NCBI GenBank assembly: GCA_900466575.1
Contig: UBMP01000024.1
Span: forward strand, 1-64,000
Direction: 5' to 3'
DNA: 64,000 bases
DNA from: Hyphomicrobiales bacterium
GTDB lineage: Bacteria; Pseudomonadota; Alphaproteobacteria; Rhizobiales; Rhizobiaceae
The position numbers and the translations under genes are program-made. The notes under the pieces are model-generated. The model worked only from the letters and a program-made list of their open reading frames with translations. It searched no databases and was not told the origin of the DNA. Shown in pieces: positions 17,861-27,075 of the stretch (its first letter is position 1; each line of letters opens with the position of its first letter).

Positions 17861-19435
17861 TCAGAACCCGCCGAAGCGCTGATACATATGCAACGCGCGT
17901 TCGGCGTCGGTCGGATTGCGCTTCAGCGGCTCGTCGGCGTCGAAGGGGCGCTCCTCGATTTCCGGCTCCTCGCGGCGTTCGGCCTGTTCGCCGTCGCCGT
18001 GCCAGAGCGACTGGCCATCCTCGCCCGTCATCTCCTCGCCGCTCTCATCGCGGCCGGCCTGTTCGCCGAAGCCGCGACGCTTGTGCTTTTCCTCCTCTTC
18101 GCGGACGAAGGGATAGGGCACCTGCGCGAAGGGCACGGGCTCCGGCAGGCGGGCTTGGGCCGCCAGTGCCAGCTCCGGCAGGCGCGCGGAATCGGCCTTG
18201 GCGGCGGTCTGCTGGGCAATGCGGATGAGATGATCGATATCGACCGTGTCGATATCTTCCGTCGAGACCAGCTTCGAAAAGAGCGGGATCACCCGACCCT
18301 CCATCGCCCGCGCCGCCTCATGCGCCTTGCCGGCAATCACCGGGGCGGGCTCGACGGAAAGTTGGGGTGCGAGTGACTGGACCGGAAGACCGGGTTTGCG
18401 AACGCCTTCTGCCGTCGCCTCGGCTGCCGGCGCAAAGACCTGCGTCGCCTCCGCCTCAAGGGCAAGTGCCGCGACAGTCTTCAGGACGTCGGCGGCGCGG
18501 CTGGCGACATTGGCGACGACGACGTTGAAGCCGCGCAGGACCTGCATGGTCGGCTGGCCCTCCTCGTGGTCGATGGGTACGGCCGGAAGCGGATTGAGGC
18601 CGACCTGCACCTTCGTTTGGGCCGAAGCCTGGGCTGTGCGCGGGCTGGCGGTGGCGGTCAGGTCGGGGCGCGTCTGGTCTGTCGTGCCGGTCGAAGGCTG
18701 GCGGCCGGCCGGCGTTGCTTCAGGCGTTGCGGCTCTTGCCGGCTCGCGGGACGCCACGGCGGGCTTGGCCTCGCCCTTGTCAATCTCCGCGGGCATCCCG
18801 TCCAGAGGCTGCGCGGGCAACTCAGTCGCTTTGGCGGAGATCGTCGCAGCCGCCTTCTGCGCGGCAATCGCGCCAGGCGCGGGCGTGTTGGACACCGGCG
18901 CGCCGTTCTGCTCATAGCTTTCGATCGCCGCCTTCAGCACCTGCTGCAGGCCATCGGCACCGGGGTCTTCCGCCATGGCGACGATCCGCGCCGCGGCAGG
19001 CGAAGCGGGGTCGATCAGCGCGGCGGCAAAGGCCTGCGGCTGGATGTTGAGCGCACCGAGATTCGATGCCTTCTGCGCCGCCAGCAGCGTGGCGGCGGGC
19101 AATTGTCGAATGAGACTGGCGAGGCGGTTGGAGAAATCCTGCGTCGTTTCGTCCGGCAACTGGGCTTCGCCGAGTGCTGCGGCAAAATCGATGGCCAGCC
19201 GCGTCAGGATGTCTTCGGCATCGACCTGCCGCGAGGCGAGAAGATCGGCAAGCTGGCGCAGCGATGCGAGCGTTTCGCTGGCAGCGCCCTGTTGCGCTGC
19301 CTGCAATTGGGTCGGCGTCGTGGGGGTCTGCGCCTGTCCGACCGCCGTGGGGCCGTCAGGCCGCGCTTCCCTCTGCCCGATGGCGGGGGCTGTTATCGGC
19401 TGCGCCGCTATCGAGGCATTGACCGGAGGAAGCAT
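17861..19435 (-). CDS. Ala/Pro-rich protein of unknown function
   Basis: 524 residues from the ATG at 19435, which has AGGACGAGG a few bases upstream; an ATG at 19453 is also possible. The sequence is low complexity with many Ala, Pro, Gln and Thr, a predicted helical segment near residues 55-135, and an acidic/charged C-terminal region (about 440-510) ending in a more conserved-looking NPTDAERALHMYQRFGGF. There is no signal peptide, membrane segment or known domain. The low-complexity plan resembles flagellar hook-length control proteins, but the conserved FliK C-terminal domain is absent, so I leave it unnamed. The reading frame is long and lacks stops in a high-GC context, so coding is likely but not certain. 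Confidence 0.6.
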   Translation of the reverse strand: MLPPVNASIAAQPITAPAIGQREARPDGPTAVGQAQTPTTPTQLQAAQQGAASETLASLRQLADLLASRQVDAEDILTRLAIDFAAALGEAQLPDETTQDFSNRLASLIRQLPAATLLAAQKASNLGALNIQPQAFAAALIDPASPAAARIVAMAEDPGADGLQQVLKAAIESYEQNGAPVSNTPAPGAIAAQKAAATISAKATELPAQPLDGMPAEIDKGEAKPAVASREPARAATPEATPAGRQPSTGTTDQTRPDLTATASPRTAQASAQTKVQVGLNPLPAVPIDHEEGQPTMQVLRGFNVVVANVASRAADVLKTVAALALEAEATQVFAPAAEATAEGVRKPGLPVQSLAPQLSVEPAPVIAGKAHEAARAMEGRVIPLFSKLVSTEDIDTVDIDHLIRIAQQTAAKADSARLPELALAAQARLPEPVPFAQVPYPFVREEEEKHKRRGFGEQAGRDESGEEMTGEDGQSLWHGDGEQAERREEPEIEERPFDADEPLKRNPTDAERALHMYQRFGGF

Positions 19436-19651
19436 GGGCGCCCTCGTCCTCATTTGAATGAAGGAAACGCATGGATCACACGCCTGAGCGCAGAGCGAAC
19501 GTCGCCCGCATCGTATCGTCTTCCGCCGCGACTGCGTCACGGCATGCGGAAAGCAGAACCTGATTCGTCATGCTAGGTGTCAAAAGTTAACAAAAGGTTA
19601 ACGCCGTGGTTCGGCGTTAACGTCTGCGTCATCTTTGGCGCCCCGCCTGTC

Positions 19652-20278
19652 TCAGCTATGGGCGAAGATGTCGGTCTCTTCCCAGCCGAGCAGATCGAGC
19701 TTGGAGCGGGTCGGCAGGAATTCGAAACAGGACTTGGCCAGTTCGGCGCGGCCGTCACGCACGAGCCGTTCGGTGAGTTTCCCCTTCAGCGCATGCAGAT
19801 GCAGCACGTCGGAGGCGGCATATTCGAGCTGCGCCTGGCTCAGCGTCTCGGCCGCCCAGTCGGACTGCTGCTGCTGCTTGGAGACGTCGACATCCAGGAG
19901 TTCCTTGAGATTGTCCTTCAGGCCGTGGCGGTCGGTGTAGGTGCGCGTCAGACGCGAGGCGATCTTGGTGCAGAAGACAGGCGCGGTCGTGACGCCGAAC
20001 GTGTGAAAGAGCACGGCAATGTCGAAGCGGCCGAAATGAAAGATCTTCTCGCGCGCAGGATCGGCGAGCATGGCGACGAGGTTCGGCGCCTCCTTCTGGC
20101 CGGCCGCGATACGGATGACGTCGGCTGTGCCGTCGCCTGGCGAGAGCTGCACGACACAGAGCCGGTCGCGGCGCGGGATCAATCCCAGCGTTTCCGTGTC
20201 AATGGCGATCGCGCCCGTGTAGCGGGCTGCATCTGCCGCCGAAATATCGCCTTCATGATAACGGATGGGGCTCGTCAT
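19652..20278 (-). CDS. Ribonuclease D-like 3'-5' exonuclease (DEDDy)
   Basis: Single-domain 3'-5' exonuclease of the RNase D type, likely acting on structured RNA 3' ends. The motifs are Exo I DTET (about residues 27-30), Exo II HFGRFD (about 80-86) and Exo III YAASD (about 150-155); together they give the DEDD residues plus the Tyr of the DEDDy subclass. At 208 residues it has only the catalytic domain and lacks the HRDC domains of full-length RNase D (about 370 residues), as is common for a short alphaproteobacterial paralogue. Confidence 0.86.
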   Translation of the reverse strand: MTSPIRYHEGDISAADAARYTGAIAIDTETLGLIPRRDRLCVVQLSPGDGTADVIRIAAGQKEAPNLVAMLADPAREKIFHFGRFDIAVLFHTFGVTTAPVFCTKIASRLTRTYTDRHGLKDNLKELLDVDVSKQQQQSDWAAETLSQAQLEYAASDVLHLHALKGKLTERLVRDGRAELAKSCFEFLPTRSKLDLLGWEETDIFAHS

Positions 20279-20416
20279 TTGCGTCTCCGATTGCGTCTTT
20301 GAAAACGGCTATAATCCGAAACGCAGTTCGCGTCCAATCTGCTAGACAATCGGCCTCGCAATCCCCATATCTTGAGACGCATCGGTGAGGGCGGGCAGCG
20401 GTGACAGGAAGAGAAA

Positions 20417-20752
20417 ATGTTGAAACCAGTCATGCGCGCCATCACAGTCCTTGTCCTCGTCCTGGCCGGAACATCCGTTTGCCTGGCGGCAGACAAGAAC
20501 ATGTTCAAGGATCTGCCGGGTGTAGCTGCGCCCCCGGGCTTTTCGACACAGTCGGAAGAGCGTCCGGGCTGCACGTCCCAGATCGTGTCCCCTTATTATC
20601 ATGGCCGGCGTGAATTGCCCGTTCGGATGTATTCCTGCAAGAACGGGCTGGTCACCTACGAAAGCACGATCTCCCCCGGCTTCAACCCGCCTGCCGGGGA
20701 CCCCTATGTGCATGGCGAAAACATGAACGGCTTTCCGGGAACACCGAATTGA
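20417..20752 (+). CDS. Small exported protein of unknown function
   Basis: 111 residues. An N-terminal signal peptide (basic start, hydrophobic VLVLVLAGTSVCLA, cleavage near Ala24-Ala25) leads to a mature part of about 87 residues with two cysteines (in PGCTSQ and YSCKNG) that could form a disulfide, and a Pro/Gly-rich tail. AGGAAGAG precedes the ATG. I do not recognise the family. It lies between the divergent RNase D-like gene and the convergent EAL gene. Confidence 0.65.
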   Translation: MLKPVMRAITVLVLVLAGTSVCLAADKNMFKDLPGVAAPPGFSTQSEERPGCTSQIVSPYYHGRRELPVRMYSCKNGLVTYESTISPGFNPPAGDPYVHGENMNGFPGTPN

Positions 20753-20774
20753 CCGGCAGGACGCGCCTGTGCGG

Positions 20775-21533
20775 TTACGCTTGGGCGAGAGAGCGGAACT
20801 CCGGGGCCACGATCATCTCGAAGGTCGGGCGGGCGAACACATAACCCTGCATCAGCCGCGCACCGAGATCCCGCAGGACGGCCAGTTCGGACACTGTCTC
20901 CACCCCTTCGCAAAGCGGCGTGATGTCCAGCTCTTCCAGCATGCGCAACGTATGCCTGACGATGGTGCGCTTCGTGGCATCGGTATCGATGTTACGGATC
21001 AGCTCCATGTCGAGCTTGACGATATCGGGTCGAAACTTCGCAAGCAGCGACAGTCCAGCATGACCGACGCCGAAATCGTCAATGGCGGTGCCGAAGCCGA
21101 TCTCCCGATAGGTCGCCAGAATGCCCAGGACATGCTCGGTATCCATCTTCTCGTCTTCGGTGAATTCGAAGATGATATTCTCGCGCGGGAAATTGAGCCG
21201 CTCTGCAGTCGTTAGCGTCTGGCGAATACAGGCACGCGGCTCGTAAACCGCGTTCGGCATGAAATTGATGGAAAGTTTGAGATTTTCCTCCGCCGGATAG
21301 AGGCTTGCCGCCATCGAGATGGCCTTCACGCGGCATTGCTGGTCGAAGTAGTAGCGATTCTCGTCCGTCACCCTCGACAGAACGCTGTAGGCCCCCTCGC
21401 CCTTCGGACCACGCACCAGCGCCTCGTGACCGTATGTCCGATGCGACTGCATATCCACGATGGGTTGAAAGGCGATGGAAAAGGGGAGTTCGAATTTCTC
21501 GCCGCTCTGGCAGCCCTGGCATCCGGTCGACAT
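20775..21533 (-). CDS. EAL-domain cyclic-di-GMP phosphodiesterase
   Basis: A stand-alone EAL domain of 252 residues that should hydrolyse c-di-GMP. Read in order: EALVRG (signature Glu), SINFMPN (metal-binding Asn), FEFTE, DDFGVG (two metal-binding Asp), KLD (catalytic Lys), CEGVE and LMQGY (Gln). All catalytic residues are kept, so activity is likely. The N-terminus carries CQGCQSGE, a Cys pair that might bind a metal or act as a redox switch. I start at the ATG at 21533; longer frames exist. No GGDEF or sensor domain is attached. Confidence 0.88.
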   Translation of the reverse strand: MSTGCQGCQSGEKFELPFSIAFQPIVDMQSHRTYGHEALVRGPKGEGAYSVLSRVTDENRYYFDQQCRVKAISMAASLYPAEENLKLSINFMPNAVYEPRACIRQTLTTAERLNFPRENIIFEFTEDEKMDTEHVLGILATYREIGFGTAIDDFGVGHAGLSLLAKFRPDIVKLDMELIRNIDTDATKRTIVRHTLRMLEELDITPLCEGVETVSELAVLRDLGARLMQGYVFARPTFEMIVAPEFRSLAQA

Positions 21534-21730
21534 GTCAAACCCTGGGTCAATATCGGCGTCTTGGGAAAAATCGACGCGCGATGGCTTCGTGATGAACGCC
21601 ACCAAACAAAGACCTCAGAGACGCAGTGGCATCTTACTCACCCCGCCTTGAAGAAGTGTAAAATTGCCGCCGGCAGGATTGTGCAGGCCAGTATACTTTT
21701 GGAAAAGGAGCGAGGCTTGAAAACAAAAAA

Positions 21731-21748
21731 GCCCGGAAAACCGGGCTT
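21731..21748. terminator. Bidirectional terminator next to tRNA-Leu
   Basis: AGCCCGG (21731-21737), AAAA loop, CCGGGCT (21742-21748), flanked by an A run on the left and a T run on the right, so it can end transcription from either strand; most likely it serves tRNA-Leu on the minus strand. Confidence 0.85.
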
Positions 21749-21782
21749 TTTGGGCTGTTTCATCAAAGCGTGAAACGGGAAT

Positions 21783-21869
21783 TGGTGCCCAGAAGAGGAC
21801 TCGAACCTCCACACCCTTGCGAGTACCAGCACCTGAAGCTGGCGCGTCTACCAATTCCGCCATCTGGGC
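21783..21869 (-). tRNA. tRNA-Leu (anticodon CAG)
   Basis: On the minus strand the 87-base gene begins GCCCAGATGG and ends TCTGGGCACCA, with CCA encoded. The acceptor stem GCCCAGA pairs with TCTGGGC. The anticodon arm is CCAGC-TTCAGGT-GCTGG, giving anticodon CAG, which reads CUG. A long variable arm (TACTCGCAAGGGTGT region) and the GGTTCGAGTCC T-arm are typical of class II tRNA-Leu. Confidence 0.97.
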
Positions 21870-21949
21870 GACGGAGTGCGATGTAGTGGGGCAGGCTTTG
21901 TCTGTCAACAGCGTTTTTGAAGATTACGCGACAAAGTGTGATTTCGTGT

Positions 21950-22252
21950 TCAGGCATCGTCCCGATCAGCCGAATGACGGTCGGTATGGCCGAGATCGCG
22001 ATCGGGGTCGATGACGTCGCGAATGCGCTGTTTCAGCTCCTTCGGGCCGGGAAAACCGCCGTCGCGCTTGCGCTCCCAGACCAACGCATCATTGACCCGG
22101 ATTTCGAAATTGCCGCCGGTGCCGGGGATGAGTGCGACTTCCCCCAGATCCTGCCCGAAGGTGGAGAGCAGTTCCTGCGCCATCCAGCCGGCCCTGAGCA
22201 GCCAATTGCACTGGGTGCAGTAGAGAATCGTCACGCGGGGCTTGTCAGTCAT
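21950..22252 (-). CDS. Rdx-family selenoprotein W/T-like thioredoxin-fold protein
   Basis: 100 residues from the ATG at 22252 (MTDKPRVTI). The YCTQCNWL motif (residues 11-18) is the CxxC redox site of the Rdx (SelW/SelT/SelH) family, in its Cys form with no selenocysteine. GTGGNFEI and GGFPGPKELKQRIRD also fit the family. Likely a cytoplasmic redox protein; its partner is unknown. The last 20 residues are highly charged and probably disordered. Confidence 0.85.
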   Translation of the reverse strand: MTDKPRVTILYCTQCNWLLRAGWMAQELLSTFGQDLGEVALIPGTGGNFEIRVNDALVWERKRDGGFPGPKELKQRIRDVIDPDRDLGHTDRHSADRDDA

Positions 22253-22366
22253 GGGGGCAACCCTTTCGAATCGGTCCGAATTTCGGCAGTCCGCCACATG
22301 GGAGACTTCCCAAGCGGCAAAAAATGCTTATGACAATTTCGGTATTCATTTCAACAAAGGCGCCCC

Positions 22367-23359
22367 ATGACCACGTTTGACGTGCTGACGGTCGGCAATG
22401 CGATTGTCGATATCATTTCTTCCTGCCCGGAAAGCTTCATCGAAGAAAACGGCATCGTGAAGGGCGCAATGAATCTGGTCGACGCCGACCGCGCCCAGCT
22501 TCTCTACAAGAAGATGGGACCGGCGCTCGAAGCCTCCGGCGGCAGTGCGGGCAATACGGCGGCGGGCGTGGCCAATCTGGGCGGCAAGGCCGCCTATTTC
22601 GGCAAGGTCGCGCGCGACCAGCTCGGCGACATCTTCGCTCATGACATTCATGCGCAGGGCGTGCATTTCGAGACCAAGCCCCTCGAGGGCGCGCAGCCGA
22701 CAGCCCGCTCCATGATCTTCGTGACGCCGGATGGCGAGCGCTCGATGAACACCTATCTTGGCGCCTGCGTGGAGCTTGGCCCGGAAGACGTGAACGCAGA
22801 TGTGGTCGCGCAGTCCAAGGTGACGTATTTCGAGGGTTATCTGTGGGACCCGCCGCGCGCCAAGGACGCGATCCGCGAATGCGCGCGCATCGCCCATGAA
22901 AATGGCCGCGAGGTGTCTATGACGCTTTCGGACAGCTTCTGCGTCGGACGCTATCGCGACGAGTTCCTGGACCTCATGCGGTCCGGCACCGTCGATATCG
23001 TCTTTGCCAACCGCGCCGAAGCACTGGCACTCTATGAAACGGACGATTTCGACGCGGCGCTCAACGCCATCGCGCGCGACTGCAGGCTGGCTGCCGTGAC
23101 GATGAGCGAGGAAGGGTCCGTCATCGTTAAGGGTGACGAGCGGGTCTACGTGCCGGCCATTCCGGTCGACCAGGTCGTCGACACGACCGGCGCCGGCGAT
23201 CTCTACGCGTCGGGCTTCCTGTTCGGCTACACGACGGCCCGTGATCTTGCCACCTGCGGTGCGCTCGGCAGCCTTGCGGCCGGCATCGTCATTCAGCAGA
23301 TCGGGCCGCGCCCGCGCATCTCCCTGAAGGACGAGGCGCGCAAACTCGGCCTTATTTGA
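22367..23359 (+). CDS. PfkB-family kinase, adenosine kinase-like
   Basis: 330-residue kinase of the ribokinase superfamily. N-terminal VGNAIVDII, the substrate motif SGGSAGNTAAGVANLGG (about residues 57-73) and the signature DTTGAGDLYASGFLFG near residue 270 with the catalytic Asp are present. Closely similar rhizobial proteins have been characterised as adenosine kinases; many genomes label them only as sugar kinases. It would return adenosine from SAH turnover to AMP. Its last 8 bp overlap the convergent SH3-like gene. Confidence 0.8.
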   Translation: MTTFDVLTVGNAIVDIISSCPESFIEENGIVKGAMNLVDADRAQLLYKKMGPALEASGGSAGNTAAGVANLGGKAAYFGKVARDQLGDIFAHDIHAQGVHFETKPLEGAQPTARSMIFVTPDGERSMNTYLGACVELGPEDVNADVVAQSKVTYFEGYLWDPPRAKDAIRECARIAHENGREVSMTLSDSFCVGRYRDEFLDLMRSGTVDIVFANRAEALALYETDDFDAALNAIARDCRLAAVTMSEEGSVIVKGDERVYVPAIPVDQVVDTTGAGDLYASGFLFGYTTARDLATCGALGSLAAGIVIQQIGPRPRISLKDEARKLGLI

Positions 23360-23897
23360 AGGCTTCGCCGGGATAGGCGCCCCAGACTTCGCCCTGATGG
23401 AGCCAGCCTTCGGTTCCATCAACCTCGGCCTCGCACCAGTCGCCGGTGCATTCCTTGAGCTTGACGAGAACGCCCGGCTGCAGCTTGGCGACGACATTGG
23501 CGTCCTTCAGGGCAGAGCGGCGCAGGTTGACATAGATGTTGTCGCCCTTTTCCCGCATCCACGGGGCAGCCACCGCCGTGCGCTGGCCGGACAGCATGGA
23601 GTGATAGACCCAGCCCTCCGTGCCTTCGGCATCGCGGATGCGCCGCCAGTTCTCGAATTCCGCGATGATCTCCACCGGCAGGCCCGGGCGGGTGTAAAGC
23701 CATGAAGCCGCATATTCCGTGCCGGGGCCGACGCGCATGTTGACGCGGCTGGCCTTGAGGCTGGCAAAGCGCGGCAGCGGCAGGCCGGTTGCGGTCTTGG
23801 ACGCCGGCTGGACGTCGGCGGCCTGCACGACGCTCCATCCGGCAGCAAGAACGAGGATCGTTGCGAAGATCTGCCGGGAGACGCGATTGAAAGCCAT
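23352..23897 (-). CDS. Exported bacterial SH3-domain protein
   Basis: 181 residues from the ATG at 23897; an ATG at 23924 is an alternative. A signal peptide (IFATILVLAAGWSVVQAAD, cleavage near residue 27) is followed by two SH3_3/SH3_4-type repeats: one around SRVNMRVGPGTEY to GTEGWVYH and one around NIYVNLRRSALKD to GTEGWLHQGE. Such periplasmic SH3 domains bind cell-wall peptides or partner proteins. No enzyme domain is attached. Confidence 0.85.
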   Translation of the reverse strand: MAFNRVSRQIFATILVLAAGWSVVQAADVQPASKTATGLPLPRFASLKASRVNMRVGPGTEYAASWLYTRPGLPVEIIAEFENWRRIRDAEGTEGWVYHSMLSGQRTAVAAPWMREKGDNIYVNLRRSALKDANVVAKLQPGVLVKLKECTGDWCEAEVDGTEGWLHQGEVWGAYPGEAFK

Positions 23898-24119
23898 TGC
23901 GCTGAATTGCCTGTGTTCTGACATTTGACAAGGGTGCGACCGAAAGACCTGTGTGAAGACACCCATCGTCACGCTCACTCGCGAGAAAGGTTTGTCTTCG
24001 CTGACGGGTCTGATAAAAATCGGGACGACACCAACGGTCCGGACTGCGGCTCAGCCGCGCTCCGCTCTTAAGGTTGCGATAACTTGGTTAAAGACCTCTG
24101 AACAAGGCGATAAAAGCCG

Positions 24120-25124
24120 ATGACAACAAGAAAAAAGCCCAAGGTCTACATCACGCGGAAGCTGCCCGAGGCGATTGAAACCCGCATGCGCGAACTCTTC
24201 GACGCCGAACTCAATCTCGATGACCGGGCGCGCACCCAGCCGGAGCTTGTGGCGGCCGTCAAAAGCGCAGACGTCCTGGTGCCGACGGTGACGGACCGGA
24301 TCGACGCGGCGCTGATCGAACAGGCCGGTCCGCAACTGAAGCTGATCGCCAGCTTTTCCAACGGTGTCGACAATATCGATGTCGAGGCTGCGGCGCGAAA
24401 AGGCATTACCGTCACCAACACGCCCAACGCGCTGACGGAAGATACGGCAGACATGACCATGGCGCTCATCCTCGCCGTTCCGCGGCGGCTGACGGAGGGC
24501 GCGCGCGTGCTCACCGACAATCACGGCGAATGGGCCGGCTGGTCGCCGACCTGGATGCTGGGGCGCCGCATCTTCGGCAAGCGCATCGGGATAATCGGCA
24601 TGGGCCGCATCGGCACGGCCGTCGCCCGGCGCGCCAAGGCCTTCGGGCTTTCGATCCATTATCACAACCGCAAGCGCGTCAGCCCGCAGACGGAAGAGGA
24701 GCTGAACGCGACCTATTGGGACAGCCTCGACCAGATGCTGGCGCGCGTCGATATCGTCTCCGTCAACTGCCCCTCGACCCCCGCCACCTTCCATCTGATG
24801 TCGGCGCGGCGGATCGAGCTGATGCAGCCGACGAGCTTCATCGTGAACACGGCACGCGGCGACGTGATCGACGAGGATGCGCTGATCAAGAGCATCCGCT
24901 CCGGCAAGATCGCCGGTGCGGGCCTCGACGTCTTCGAGAAGGAGCCGAGCGTCAATCCGAAACTGCTCAAGCTTGCCGAACAGGGCAAGGTGGTGCTTTT
25001 GCCGCATATGGGCTCGGCGACGCTCGAGGGTCGCATCGACATGGGCGACAAGGTAATCATCAATATCCGCACCTTCTGCGACGGCCACAGGCCGCCGGAC
25101 CGGGTGCTGCCGGCGCGCATCTGA
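24120..25124 (+). CDS. D-isomer-specific 2-hydroxyacid dehydrogenase (glyoxylate/hydroxypyruvate reductase-like)
   Basis: NAD(P)H-dependent reductase of 2-oxoacids, 334 residues. The N-terminal substrate domain has SFSNGVDNIDVEAA (about 79-93); the Rossmann motif GIIGMGRIG is near residue 157; the catalytic Arg lies in NTARGDVID, the Glu in the GLDVFEKEP region and the His in LLPHMGSAT. GyaR/GhrB-type glyoxylate reductase is the closest type I recognise, though substrate is not fixed by sequence. Single-gene unit. Confidence 0.88.
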   Translation: MTTRKKPKVYITRKLPEAIETRMRELFDAELNLDDRARTQPELVAAVKSADVLVPTVTDRIDAALIEQAGPQLKLIASFSNGVDNIDVEAAARKGITVTNTPNALTEDTADMTMALILAVPRRLTEGARVLTDNHGEWAGWSPTWMLGRRIFGKRIGIIGMGRIGTAVARRAKAFGLSIHYHNRKRVSPQTEEELNATYWDSLDQMLARVDIVSVNCPSTPATFHLMSARRIELMQPTSFIVNTARGDVIDEDALIKSIRSGKIAGAGLDVFEKEPSVNPKLLKLAEQGKVVLLPHMGSATLEGRIDMGDKVIINIRTFCDGHRPPDRVLPARI

Positions 25125-25194
25125 CAACGCCCTGTCGGGGCCCTCTCCGGGCCCTGACAGGCGCCCTTCAGCCACTCGGGCTTGCCAAAATCAA

Positions 25195-25210
25195 TTGACG
25201 TTTACGTCAA
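25195..25210. promoter_or_regulatory. Palindromic operator-like site upstream of fadD
   Basis: TTGACGTTTACGTCAA: 6-bp arms around a TTTA centre, 110 bp before the fadD ATG. ACGT-centred palindromes of this kind are known as predicted sites of MerR/TetR-type regulators of fatty-acid and branched-chain amino-acid catabolism in proteobacteria; assignment to a given regulator is inference. Confidence 0.45.
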
Positions 25211-25320
25211 GGTTATGTAACTGGGGTAAGGCTTGAATAGGCGCGGGCAGCGTCTATTTTAGTTGTAGGCGGGAGGAAACGCCGCGCCCAAAAGGCGAGG
25301 CAAGCCATACGGGAGTTGAG

Positions 25321-27015
25321 ATGACACAGGCTGCCACGAATGTTGAAGGTTCGGAAATGTCCCGGCCTTGGCTGAAGTCCTATCCGCCGGGCATGCCCGA
25401 AACGATTGCGCCCTCGCCCTATCGTTCGCTCGCCGAGATGATCGAACAGAATTGCCGGCGCTATGCGAGCCGCGTCGCCTATGACGGCATGGGCAAGACC
25501 TTGACCTTTGCGGAGCTTGAAAAGCTTTCGGGCAAGGTGGCAGGCTGGCTGCAGGCGCAGGGCCTCAAGAAGGGCGACCGCGTCGCCATCATGATGCCGA
25601 ACATCCTGCAGTACCCGGTCGTTGTCAGCGGCATCCTCCGCGCCGGCATGGTGGTCGTCAACGTCAACCCGCTCTACACACCCCGCGAACTGGAGCATCA
25701 GCTCAACGATTCCGGCGCCAGCGCGATCTTCGTGCTCGAGAACTTTGCCACCACCGTTTCGGCCGTTGTCGCGCGCACCGGCGTCAAGAAAGTCGTCGTC
25801 GCCTCGATGGGTGACCTGATGGGGCTGAAGGGTCACATCGTCAATTTCGTCGTGCGACGCGTGAAGAAGCTGGTTCCGGCCTGGTCGATTCCCGGCCATA
25901 TCGCGTTCAAGTCGGTGATCTCTGCCGGCAAGACACTCACGCCGGTCGACATCTCCCCCAGCGACATCGCTTTTCTGCAGTATACGGGCGGCACGACGGG
26001 TGTGTCGAAGGGGGCGACGCTGCTGCACTCAAATCTGCTCGCCAACATCACACAGAACGTCATGTGGATGAAGCCGGCGGAAACCCGCAAGGCGTTTCCC
26101 GAGCAGTTGATCTATGTCTGCGCGCTGCCGCTCTATCACATCTTCGCACTGACGGTGAACATGTTCATGGCGCTGGAACAGGGCGGGCTCAACATCCTGA
26201 TCGCCAATCCGCGCGACATTCCCGGCTTCGTCAAGGAAATCAGCCGTTACCGGTTCAACGTGCTTCCGGGCCTCAACACGCTGTTCAATGCACTGGCCAA
26301 CAACGAAGACTTCAAGAAGCTCGACTTCTCGAGCCTCATGCTGACGCTCGGCGGCGGCATGGCCGTGCAGCGCCCGGTCGCCGATCTCTGGCAGAAGGTC
26401 ACCGGCTGCTTCATCGCAGAAGGCTACGGCCTGTCGGAAACCTCTCCCGTTGCCACGACCAACCGCGCCGACGGGACCGAATATACCGGCACGATCGGCC
26501 TGCCGGTCCCTTCGACCGACATCGACATCCGCGACGACGACGGCAACAGCCTCCCGATGGGCGAGGCCGGCGAAATCTGCATCCGTGGACCGCAGGTCAT
26601 GGCCGGCTACTGGAACCGCCCGGAAGAGACCGCCAAGGTGATGACGGCGGACGGCTTCTTCCGTTCGGGCGACATCGGCGTGATGCAGCCGGACGGCTAT
26701 GTGAAGATCGTCGATCGCAAGAAGGACATGATCCTCGTCTCCGGCTTCAACGTCTATCCGAACGAGATCGAAGAATTCGTGGTCACGCTTCCGGGCGTGC
26801 TGGAATGCGCTGCCATCGGCGTGCCGGACCCGCATTCCGGCGAGACGGTGAAGCTCTTCATCGTGAAGAAGGACCCCAACCTCACCGAAGCCGACGTGAA
26901 GGCGCATTGCGCGCAGGGCCTCACCAACTACAAACGCCCGCGCTACATCGAATTCCGCGACAGCCTGCCGAAGTCCAATGTCGGCAAGATCCTGCGCAAG
27001 GAGTTGCGGGGCTGA
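25321..27015 (+). CDS. fadD: Long-chain fatty acid-CoA ligase
   Basis: Activates fatty acids to acyl-CoA via an acyl-adenylate, the entry step of beta-oxidation. ANL-superfamily protein of 564 residues: P-loop YTGGTTGVSKGA from residue 221, GYGLSETSP (A5) near 374, the FRSGDIG (A7) and DRKKDMI (A8) motifs near 447 and 463, and the catalytic Lys in SNVGKILRKE near the C-terminus. Length and motifs fit FadD. The upstream palindrome at 25195-25210 is a candidate control site. The other fatty-acid gene here, ohyA, is 11 kb away and not linked. Confidence 0.92.
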   Translation: MTQAATNVEGSEMSRPWLKSYPPGMPETIAPSPYRSLAEMIEQNCRRYASRVAYDGMGKTLTFAELEKLSGKVAGWLQAQGLKKGDRVAIMMPNILQYPVVVSGILRAGMVVVNVNPLYTPRELEHQLNDSGASAIFVLENFATTVSAVVARTGVKKVVVASMGDLMGLKGHIVNFVVRRVKKLVPAWSIPGHIAFKSVISAGKTLTPVDISPSDIAFLQYTGGTTGVSKGATLLHSNLLANITQNVMWMKPAETRKAFPEQLIYVCALPLYHIFALTVNMFMALEQGGLNILIANPRDIPGFVKEISRYRFNVLPGLNTLFNALANNEDFKKLDFSSLMLTLGGGMAVQRPVADLWQKVTGCFIAEGYGLSETSPVATTNRADGTEYTGTIGLPVPSTDIDIRDDDGNSLPMGEAGEICIRGPQVMAGYWNRPEETAKVMTADGFFRSGDIGVMQPDGYVKIVDRKKDMILVSGFNVYPNEIEEFVVTLPGVLECAAIGVPDPHSGETVKLFIVKKDPNLTEADVKAHCAQGLTNYKRPRYIEFRDSLPKSNVGKILRKELRG

Positions 27016-27075
27016 AGAACGGTCGGGGCAATCGGAAAATCCCATCGCCCCGCCGTCCCTGCATCCTACACCAAA

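Noticed and set aside
17861-19435. Flagellar hook-length control protein (FliK)
   Set aside because: Only low complexity and length fit; the conserved FliK C-terminal domain is not present and no flagellar genes are nearby.
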